Source: an uncultured Nocardioides sp. (GTDB taxonomy: Bacteria; Actinomycetota; Actinomycetes; Propionibacteriales; Nocardioidaceae). From it: a DNA stretch of 23,299 nt. Every line of letters starts with the position of its first letter. The first letter of the stretch is position 1. This document shows, one piece after another, positions 16,845 through 23,299 of this stretch. The notes below the pieces were generated by a model. It saw nothing but the letters and a program-made list of their open reading frames with translations. It ran no database searches and was not told where the DNA came from. The translations under genes were made by a program, and so were the position numbers. The DNA lies in NCBI RefSeq assembly GCF_946885725.1, contig NZ_CAMPGZ010000040.1:1-23299 (forward strand), written 5' to 3'.

Positions 16845-17411
16845 ATGAGCGCACCCCCTGAGCTACCCGAGATCGTCACGCGTGCGTTCGACGTCTCGCG
16901 CAAGCGTGGCTACGCGTCGTTCTGCCGCAACGAGACGGGCCGGCTCCTCGCCACCCTGGCGGCCACCCGCAGCGGCACGCTGGCCGAACTTGGCACCGGG
17001 TGCGGCGTCGGTACGGCGTGGCTTCGCTCCGGCATCCGCGACAACGCGTCGATCGTCAGCGCGGAGCTCGACGAGAAGCTGGCCGAGGCCGCCAGCGAGA
17101 TCTTCAAGGGCGACGACCAGGTCGAGGTGCTCGCCGCCGACTGGTCGACGCTGCGCGACCGCGGGCCGTTCTCGTTGATCTTCCTCGACGCCCGGGAGCC
17201 CAAGGACTCAGGTGCCGACGCGATCATCGACCTGGTCGAGCCCGGTGGCGTCGTGGTGCTCGACGACTTCACGCCGTGCTCGTCGTGGCCGCCGGTCTAC
17301 GAGGGCCGCGTCGACACGCTGCGCGAGCAGTGGCTCACCGACGAGCGGTTCACCACCGTCGAGGTGATGGTCGCCGACGACGCCTCGGTGCTGATCGCCA
17401 CCAAGCGCTGA
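16845..17411 (+). CDS. Class I SAM-dependent O-methyltransferase family protein
   Basis: A 188-aa cytoplasmic methyltransferase. The SAM-binding motif I is LAELGTGCGVGTAWL (about 46-60). An acidic residue after strand 2 is in SAELDEKLAEAA, and strand 4 ends in LIFLDAREPKDSGADAI, followed by VEPGGVVVLDDFTP. This ordering matches the small O-methyltransferase (COMT-like, family 3) group, which usually methylates catechols or other hydroxyl groups using a metal; DAREPK and LDDFTP supply the expected acidic residues. The substrate is unknown. The start is ATG 16845; an upstream in-frame start at 16758 adds residues unlike the family. It converges on serA with 33 bp between the stop codons, where a 5-bp hairpin (17415-17430) may act as a weak bidirectional terminator. 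Confidence 0.83.
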   Translation: MSAPPELPEIVTRAFDVSRKRGYASFCRNETGRLLATLAATRSGTLAELGTGCGVGTAWLRSGIRDNASIVSAELDEKLAEAASEIFKGDDQVEVLAADWSTLRDRGPFSLIFLDAREPKDSGADAIIDLVEPGGVVVLDDFTPCSSWPPVYEGRVDTLREQWLTDERFTTVEVMVADDASVLIATKR

Positions 17412-17444
17412 CCCGCCTCGCACAGGAGGCAGCCCAGACAGGTC

Positions 17445-19034
17445 CTACTCGGTCAGGTCGACCGCGCGCACCGACACCGCGTCGATCTCCGTGCGGATCT
17501 CCTCGAGCACGTCGGCCGGGATCGCCGAGTCGACCGACAGCGCGACCAGCGCGTGGCCGCCCTTCGTGTCGCGCGCGACCTGCATGCCGGCGATGTTGAC
17601 CTGGGCGTCGCCGAGGATCCTGCCCACCGTGCCGACCATGCCCGGACGGTCGGTGTAGCGGAAGAACGCGAGGTGCTCGGTCGGCTCGATGTCGACGTCG
17701 TACTCGTCGATCTCGACGAGCCGCTCGCGCTGCGCGATCCCGACGAGGGTGCCGGACACCGACACCTGGGTGCCGTCGGCGAGCGTGCCGCGCAGCGTGA
17801 TCAGGTTGCGGTGGTCGGGGCTCTCGGGGTCGGTGACGAGGCGCACGGCGACACCGCGCTCGGCCGCGAGCAGCGGCGCGTTGACGTAGGAGACCGGGTC
17901 CTCGACCACGTCGGCGAACACGCCCTTCAGGGCGGCGAGCTCGAGCACCTTGACGTCGTACTGCGTGATCTCGCCCCGAACCTCGACGTCGAGCTGCTGC
18001 GCGACCTCACCGGCGAGCGCGGTGAAGATGCGACCGAGCTTCTCCGTGAGAGGCAGGCCGGGCCGCACGTCCTCGGCGATGACGCCACCCTGCACGTTGA
18101 CCGCGTCGGGGACCAGCTCGCCCGACAGCGCGAGCCGCACCGACTTCGCCACGGCGATGCCGGCCTTCTCCTGCGCCTCCACGGTGGACGCACCCAGGTG
18201 CGGTGTGGCCACGACGTTCTCGAACTCGAACAGCGGGCTGTCGGTGCACGGCTCGGACGCGAACACGTCGAGCCCGGCAGCGGCGACGCGCCCCTCCTTG
18301 ATCGCGACGTACAGCGCGTGCTCGTCGACGATGCCGCCACGGGCCGCGTTGACCAGCACCAGGTTGGGCTTGACCTTCGCCAGCTGCTCCTCGCCGATGA
18401 GGCCGATGGTCTCGGGCGTCTTGGGCAGGTGGACCGACATGAAGTCGGCCTCGGCGAGCAGCTCGTCGAGGGACACCAGACGCACGCCCATCTGCGCGGC
18501 GCGGCCGGCCTGCACGTAGGGGTCGTAGGCGATGACCTTCATGCCGAACGCGCTGAGCCGCTGGGCGACGAGGACACCGATGCGGCCGAGGCCGACGATG
18601 CCCACGGTCTTCTCGTAGAGCTCGATGCCGGTGTACTTGCTGCGCTTCCACTCCCCCTGCTTCAGCGCGGCGTTGGCGGGTGCGATGTGCCGCGCGGCGG
18701 CGAGCATCAGCGCGACCGCGAGCTCGGCGGCCGAGACGATGTTGGAGGTCGGCGCGTTGACGACCATGACGCCGTTCTGGGTGGCGGCCTTGACGTCGAC
18801 GTTGTCGAGACCGACACCGGCGCGGGCGACGACCTTGAGCCGCTGCGCGGCGGCGAGCGCCTCGGCGTCCACCTTGGTGGCGGAGCGGATCAGGATCGCG
18901 TCGACGTCGGCGATCGCGGGCAGCAGCTCGTCGCGGTCGGCGCCGTTGCAGCGACGGATCTCGAAGTCGGGACCGAGCGCCTCGACGGTGGCGGGGCTCA
19001 GCTCTTCGGCGATGAGTACGACGGGCTTGCTCAC
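17445..19034 (-). CDS. serA: D-3-phosphoglycerate dehydrogenase
   Basis: A 529-aa enzyme that oxidises 3-phosphoglycerate to 3-phosphohydroxypyruvate, the first step of serine synthesis. The substrate domain contains ARAGVGLDNVD (70-80). The NAD-binding domain has VGLGRIG (147-153), and the catalytic set is Arg232 (NAARGG), Glu261 (ASEP) and His279 (PHLGAST). Residues from about 315 to 450 are the extra intervening (ASB) domain of the long, Mycobacterium-type enzymes, and a C-terminal ACT domain (about 455-529) provides serine feedback. The start is GTG 19034 with a GAGGA ribosome-binding site. Its first four bases overlap the end of a 40-codon upstream ORF. A TAGGGT -10 and a palindrome lie about 120-145 bp upstream. 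Confidence 0.97.
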   Translation of the reverse strand: MSKPVVLIAEELSPATVEALGPDFEIRRCNGADRDELLPAIADVDAILIRSATKVDAEALAAAQRLKVVARAGVGLDNVDVKAATQNGVMVVNAPTSNIVSAAELAVALMLAAARHIAPANAALKQGEWKRSKYTGIELYEKTVGIVGLGRIGVLVAQRLSAFGMKVIAYDPYVQAGRAAQMGVRLVSLDELLAEADFMSVHLPKTPETIGLIGEEQLAKVKPNLVLVNAARGGIVDEHALYVAIKEGRVAAAGLDVFASEPCTDSPLFEFENVVATPHLGASTVEAQEKAGIAVAKSVRLALSGELVPDAVNVQGGVIAEDVRPGLPLTEKLGRIFTALAGEVAQQLDVEVRGEITQYDVKVLELAALKGVFADVVEDPVSYVNAPLLAAERGVAVRLVTDPESPDHRNLITLRGTLADGTQVSVSGTLVGIAQRERLVEIDEYDVDIEPTEHLAFFRYTDRPGMVGTVGRILGDAQVNIAGMQVARDTKGGHALVALSVDSAIPADVLEEIRTEIDAVSVRAVDLTE

Positions 19035-19153
19035 GGCGATGTCCTCGGAAGGTCTCGGAGATGCTCGGCTCGAGGTGGCCGTCGTCCCCGTCCGATCCTT
19101 GCGACCCTGGAGTCACTGAGGCGGGGGCGGCCGTTGCACGACGCTGTGCCCAC
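19031..19153 (-). CDS. Possible upstream ORF overlapping the serA start
   Basis: A 40-codon frame begins MGTASCNGRPRLSDSR and is Arg/Pro-rich to its end. It starts with GTG 19153, 5 nt after the TAGGGT -10, and its TGA overlaps the serA GTG as GTGA, the 4-nt overlap typical of coupled genes. No family is recognisable and the composition is not that of a folded protein. It may be a leader ORF that couples translation to serA, or a chance frame. Confidence 0.3.
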   Translation of the reverse strand: MGTASCNGRPRLSDSRVARIGRGRRPPRAEHLRDLPRTSP

Positions 19154-19158
19154 CGGAA

Positions 19159-19180
19159 ACCCTACCGGACAGTTCTGTCC
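19159..19180 (-). promoter_or_regulatory. serA promoter and adjoining palindrome
   Basis: TAGGGT (19164-19159, minus strand) is preceded by the inverted repeat GGACAG-N2-CTGTCC (19167-19180) in the spacer where a repressor would block the polymerase. The palindrome starts on the stop codon of the upstream gene. The -35 is not clear. Confidence 0.42.
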
Positions 19181-19659
19181 TAGGAGGCCGGTGTCCGCTG
19201 CTCGTCGGGCGGTGCCGGCCAGACGTACTCGAGGTCGTCGGGTACGTCGGTGAACAGCGGCCCGTAGTGGTCGGGGTCCTTGCGCAGCAACGAGGAGCGG
19301 TGGCTGCGGTGGAAGTCCTCGTCGCCCAGCCACCACGGCATCGCCCCGGCCGCGCGCAGCTCCTCCTCGGTGCGCACCTTGCGCACGCCGGCGGTCGCGA
19401 GGTCCTCGGCGATCGTGGCGGCGCAGGTGTCGCCGAAGCCGAGCGACACCCAGTGCTCGCAGCAGGTGTAGGCGTAGCGGCCGAGCGCCTCCTCGTGGCC
19501 GCGCCACATCTTCACGGCCGGGTGGTGCCGCCAGCCGTATCCGGGCCGGACCAGGCCGCGCAGCACTTGGATGCACTCGACGCGCTGCTTGCCCAGGCGC
19601 TTGTGGTCGAGCACCTCGGCGGTGCGCCGGAAGTCGTCGTACGGCAGGAACGTCTGCAT
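19180..19659 (-). CDS. MSMEG_6728-like / pyrimidine dimer DNA glycosylase-like (PF03013) protein
   Basis: A 159-aa soluble protein. The N-terminus, MQTFLPYDDFRRTAEVLDHKRLGKQRVE, followed by HPAVKMWRGHEEALGRYAYTCCEHW and a conserved FHRSHRSSLLRKDPDHYGPLF segment, is what I remember of an actinobacterial family placed near the T4 endonuclease V-type pyrimidine dimer glycosylases. Activity in that family is largely unproven, so DNA repair is only a suggestion. The ATG at 19659 starts 4 bp after the dsbA-like stop, so it is probably translated from that mRNA; no Shine-Dalgarno sequence is evident. Its own stop codon lies in the palindrome before serA. Confidence 0.7.
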   Translation of the reverse strand: MQTFLPYDDFRRTAEVLDHKRLGKQRVECIQVLRGLVRPGYGWRHHPAVKMWRGHEEALGRYAYTCCEHWVSLGFGDTCAATIAEDLATAGVRKVRTEEELRAAGAMPWWLGDEDFHRSHRSSLLRKDPDHYGPLFTDVPDDLEYVWPAPPDEQRTPAS

Positions 19660-19663
19660 GCGC

Positions 19664-20374
19664 TCAGTCGCAGCCGTCGGGGCCGCAGACGGTGGCGTCG
19701 GCCTGGTCGCCCACGACGGTGAGCGACGGGTGGCTGTCGGCCCAGGCGCGCTCGAGCACCTGGGTGAACACCTCGACGGGCTGCGCGCCGGAGATGCCGT
19801 ACTTGCGGTCGACGACGAAGAACGGGACGCCGGTGGCGCCGAACGCGCGGGCCTGCTCGATGTCGGCGCGGACCGCGTCGGCGTACTCCTGCGAGGCGAG
19901 CACGGCGTCGACGCGACTCGGGTCGAGCCCGGCGTCGGTGGCGGCCTTGCGCAGCACCTCGTGGTCGGTGACGTCCTCGGCGCGGGTGAAGTACGCCGTC
20001 ATCAGCGCCTCCTTCAGCTCGGCCTGCACGCGCGGGCCGGCCTCGTCGAGCGCGAGGTGCAGCAGCCTGTGGGCGTCGACGGTGTTGGCGTGCAGCGTCT
20101 TGTCGAGGTGGTACTCGAGACCGACCTCGGCGGCGACCTGCGTGACCTGGTCCTGCATCTGCGCGGCCTGCTCGACCGAGACGCCGTACTTCCGGGCGAG
20201 CATGTTCACCACGGGCTCGCTCGCCGGCGTCGGGGCGGAGGGGTCGAGCTCGAACGAGCGGAAGACCACCTCGACCTCGTCGCGGTGCGGGAACGCCGCC
20301 AGCGCGCTCTCCAGGCGCCGCTTGCCGATGAAGCACCACGGGCACACGACGTCGGACCAGATCTCGATCTGCAT
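19664..20374 (-). CDS. DsbA family oxidoreductase, FrnE-like
   Basis: A 236-aa thioredoxin-fold protein of the FrnE/2-hydroxychromene-2-carboxylate isomerase group. The redox motif CPWC is at residues 11-14 (SDVVCPWCFIGKRRL). The alpha-helical insert (about 55-165) carries NTVDAHRLLHLA, and the fold closes with FGATGVPFFVVDRKYGISGAQP, containing the cis-proline (GVPFF). There is no signal peptide, so it is a cytoplasmic disulfide oxidoreductase or isomerase, as for other FrnE proteins. A Cys near the C-terminus (TVCGPDGCD, two cysteines) could add a second redox pair. ATG 20374 is the start suited to the first beta strand, and an AAGGTGG lies 15-20 nt upstream. It is transcribed just after the 32-bp repeat cluster. 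Confidence 0.9.
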   Translation of the reverse strand: MQIEIWSDVVCPWCFIGKRRLESALAAFPHRDEVEVVFRSFELDPSAPTPASEPVVNMLARKYGVSVEQAAQMQDQVTQVAAEVGLEYHLDKTLHANTVDAHRLLHLALDEAGPRVQAELKEALMTAYFTRAEDVTDHEVLRKAATDAGLDPSRVDAVLASQEYADAVRADIEQARAFGATGVPFFVVDRKYGISGAQPVEVFTQVLERAWADSHPSLTVVGDQADATVCGPDGCD

Positions 20375-20429
20375 GTCCGTGACAACGCCACCTTTGCCCC
20401 GGATCTTCCTGTGCAACGCGTCACTCCGC

Positions 20430-20525
20430 GAGTCGGCGCGTCTTGCCCTCTCCCCCACGCCGAGCCGGCGCGTCTTGCCCTCTCCAGCGCGCCGAGCCGG
20501 CGCGTCTTGCCCTCTCGAGGACGTC
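20430..20525. repeat. Three tandem 32-bp repeats
   Basis: Units begin at 20430, 20462 and 20494. The first 23 bases of each (GAGYCGGCGCGTCTTGCCCTCTC, split here as GAGYCGGCGCGTC plus TTGCCCTCTC) differ at only one position, while the last 9 vary. Across unit junctions CGCGCC-GAGCC-GGCGCG (20488-20504) forms a 6-bp stem, and the first junction forms a weaker one. A fourth partial start (AGCCGGCGCG) follows at 20526. They fill the gap between the ankyrin-lipoprotein stop and the dsbA-like gene. Confidence 0.85.
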
Positions 20526-21312
20526 AGCCGGCGCGGCGGAGGATCCGGGCGACCTCGGTCTGGCCCGAGCTCTCGGCGTGCTCGAGAGCGGTGACGCCGT
20601 TGCCGTCGGCGATGGAGGGGTCGGCGCCGGCATCGAGGAGGATCCGCACGATCTCCTGGTACGGCGCGCTCCCGTCGCCGAGGATCACCGCCTCGAGCAG
20701 CGCGGTCCAGCCGAGGTCGTTGACGTGGTTCACGTCGATGTCGGTCCGCACGACGCGGCGCACGTAGTCGACGTGACCACGCTCGCTCGCGGGGATCACC
20801 GACAGGCCGCCGAAGCGGTTGCGGATCGTCAGGTCCGGGTCGGCGGGCAGCAGCGCCTCGAGCATCCGCACGCTGCCGGTCACGCCGGTGACCAGCCAGG
20901 GCGTGTCGTGCCGGTCGTCGAGCGCGTCGGGGTCGGCGCCTCTGGCGACGAGCAGCCGGGCGACGGCGACGCGGTCGAACGTCGCGGCCAGGAGCAGCGC
21001 GGTCCGGCGGTGGCCGTCGCGGGCTTCGATGTCGGCGCCGTCGCGCAGCGCGGTGGCCACTCCCGCGGCGTCACCGTCGCGCGCTGCGCGGAGCAGACGG
21101 CGGTCGGCTGCCGGGTCGTGCGCGACCACCGTCGACTCGGGCTCGTGCGACGGTTCGGGCTGCGGTGTCGGCTCACTCGTGCTGGACGTGGTGGCCTCCT
21201 CTGTCGGACCGGCGGCAGGGTCGGTCGGCTCCGGGGAGCAGCCGGCGACGATGACGAGCACGCCGAGCAGCGACACGGCCCGGGCGACGACTCTCGTCAT
21301 GCCGTCGATCAT
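20524..21312 (-). CDS. Ankyrin-repeat lipoprotein
   Basis: A 262-aa protein. The N-terminus is a lipoprotein signal (MTRVVARAVSLLGVLVIVAGC) with Cys25 in the lipobox VAGC. A Pro/Thr/Ser/Glu-rich linker (26-65) follows, and about 70-262 is made of five or six ankyrin repeats, recognisable from DGADIEARDGHRRTALLLAA, VARLLVARGADPDALDD, VNHVNDLGWTALLEAVILG and ILLDAGADPSIADGNGVTALEHA. It should be anchored on the outside of the membrane and bind a protein partner, which is unknown. The start is ATG 21312; ATG 21300 would give a tighter signal peptide. A TAGGCC lies 9 nt before 21312, sharing its centre with the divergent promoter of the HNH gene. Confidence 0.88.
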   Translation of the reverse strand: MIDGMTRVVARAVSLLGVLVIVAGCSPEPTDPAAGPTEEATTSSTSEPTPQPEPSHEPESTVVAHDPAADRRLLRAARDGDAAGVATALRDGADIEARDGHRRTALLLAATFDRVAVARLLVARGADPDALDDRHDTPWLVTGVTGSVRMLEALLPADPDLTIRNRFGGLSVIPASERGHVDYVRRVVRTDIDVNHVNDLGWTALLEAVILGDGSAPYQEIVRILLDAGADPSIADGNGVTALEHAESSGQTEVARILRRAG

Positions 21313-21321
21313 GCTGCATGC

Positions 21322-21331
21322 GGCCTAGGCT
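21322..21331. promoter_or_regulatory. Divergent overlapping -10 elements of the ankyrin and HNH genes
   Basis: GGCCTAGGCT reads as TAGGCT (21326-21331) toward the HNH ATG at 21338 with 6-nt spacing. On the other strand it reads as TAGGCC (21327-21322) toward the ankyrin ATG at 21312 with 9-nt spacing. The two share the same TA step, so only one polymerase could open it at a time. Confidence 0.4.
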
Positions 21332-21337
21332 CACGTC

Positions 21338-21742
21338 ATGGTCAACCGGTCGCGCCGGGCGCGGGCGGCGCGCAAGCGCAAGGTGCGCATGGGCCGGGTC
21401 GAGCACGACCTGACGGCCGAGCAGTGGGCGACGCTGCAGGAGCTCTGGGGCGGCTGCGCGTACTGCGGTGCCACCGGCGGGACCCTCCAGCGCGACTGCG
21501 TGCTCGCGATCTCTCGCGGCGGTCGCTACACCGTGTTCAACGTCGTACCGGCGTGCGCGTCGTGCAACGCGAGCAAGTGCAACGACGAGGTGACCGCCTG
21601 GCTGCGGCGGAAGCGGCTGGACGAGAAGGCCTTCCTCACGAGGTACGGCGAGGTGCTGGCTGCGCTCCGCACTGACGGACGCGAGAACGCCGACGGCGAG
21701 GGGTCAGTTGTGCCGCGACACGCCGCCGACGCGGCTGAATAA
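21338..21742 (+). CDS. HNH endonuclease-fold protein with Cys in place of the first His
   Basis: A 134-aa protein. A basic N-terminus (RSRRARAARKRKVR) precedes an HNH/ββα-metal fold: C40/C43 (CAYCG) and C73/C76 (CASCN) as the zinc-knuckle pairs, and the core QRDCVLAISRGGRYTVFNVVPACASCNASK. In ordinary HNH proteins this core reads DH..P.S.GG....N..P.C..CN..K. Here the general-base His is replaced by Cys54, while Asn68 remains and the last catalytic position is Asn77. It could be a DNA-binding or nickase variant. The start, ATG 21338, lies 6 nt after TAGGCT. The last 15 residues (120-134) are encoded inside the 63-bp inverted-repeat element, so the C-terminus may be borrowed sequence. It converges on ilvC. 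Confidence 0.8.
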   Translation: MVNRSRRARAARKRKVRMGRVEHDLTAEQWATLQELWGGCAYCGATGGTLQRDCVLAISRGGRYTVFNVVPACASCNASKCNDEVTAWLRRKRLDEKAFLTRYGEVLAALRTDGRENADGEGSVVPRHAADAAE

Positions 21743-21756
21743 CTGACCCCTCGCCG
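21694..21756. repeat. 63-bp element with perfect 16-bp terminal inverted repeats
   Basis: CGGCGAGGGGTCAGTT (21694-21709) and its exact reverse complement AACTGACCCCTCGCCG (21741-21756) enclose 31 bp. The enclosed part holds a 6-bp stem of its own, GCCGCG/CGCGGC (21712-21717 and 21730-21735). It overlaps the end of the HNH gene and sits between two convergent genes. In RNA it would be a very stable bidirectional terminator. As DNA it resembles a short dispersed palindromic repeat. No target-site duplication is obvious. Confidence 0.9.
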
Positions 21757-21807
21757 ATAGTCCCGTCAGGGACAGGTCTCCAGAGGAGAGCCTTCTGAGG
21801 GGGTGGC

Positions 21808-23299
<1,492 letters not shown>

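Noticed and set aside
20375..20458. Extension of the dsbA-like gene to an upstream GTG/ATG
   Set aside because: The added residues are encoded by the 32-bp repeat region and precede the first beta strand of the thioredoxin fold without similarity to the family.
20430..20525. CRISPR-like regular repeats
   Set aside because: The variable parts are only 9 bp, far too short for spacers, there are three units, and no cas gene is near.

Overview
The window is very GC-rich, with GTG/ATG starts, almost exclusively G or C in third codon positions, and many TANNNT -10 hexamers lying 6-7 nt before a start codon. This points to an actinobacterium. The gene order (ilvN-ilvC ... serA-leuB-ilvE-cimA ... 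FAH-family gene-gltX) resembles the branched-chain amino acid/gltX region of mycobacteria and nocardioform actinobacteria. A Nocardioides-like organism is my inference from gene content, not a proven assignment.

Layout, read from the right edge because most genes are on the minus strand: ilvN (cut by the edge) and ilvC; a plus-strand HNH protein; an ankyrin-repeat lipoprotein; a FrnE-like DsbA protein; a PF03013-like protein; serA; a plus-strand O-methyltransferase; a 460-bp gene-free stretch with a structured leader; a 43-aa conserved-looking small protein; leuB; ilvE. Then comes a block that looks inserted into the amino-acid cluster: a HutC/GntR regulator, an orphan rmlB, a serine/threonine kinase fused to a multi-pass membrane domain, and an OafA-type acyltransferase with an SGNH domain. 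It is followed by cimA, a stand-alone trpB2, an amidase, a plus-strand gene of a family that often carries the name 3-methyladenine DNA glycosylase, a fumarylacetoacetate-hydrolase family gene, gltX, and the first codons of one more gene.

Together ilvN, ilvC, leuB, ilvE and cimA give most of a threonine-independent isoleucine route (pyruvate to citramalate to 2-oxobutyrate to isoleucine) and steps shared with valine and leucine. SerA supplies 3-phosphohydroxypyruvate for serine, a co-substrate for tryptophan synthase beta-type enzymes.

The most interesting content is in the spaces between genes. (1) A probable isoleucine attenuator precedes cimA: a 17-codon leader ORF ending in three consecutive Ile codons, a hairpin, then an 11-bp terminator stem with a U run. 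(2) A second short leader ORF (15 aa, with rare Val-Leu codons) sits upstream of the leuB module; its codons form one arm of a 16-bp inverted repeat. (3) A perfect 16-bp inverted repeat encloses 31 bp and supplies the last 15 codons of the HNH gene, and a degenerate relative lies behind ilvE. (4) Three tandem 32-bp repeats with hairpin potential lie between the ankyrin and dsbA-like genes. (5) The GntR gene has a near-consensus promoter overlapped by a perfect inverted repeat. No tRNA, rRNA, CRISPR array or transposase was seen.
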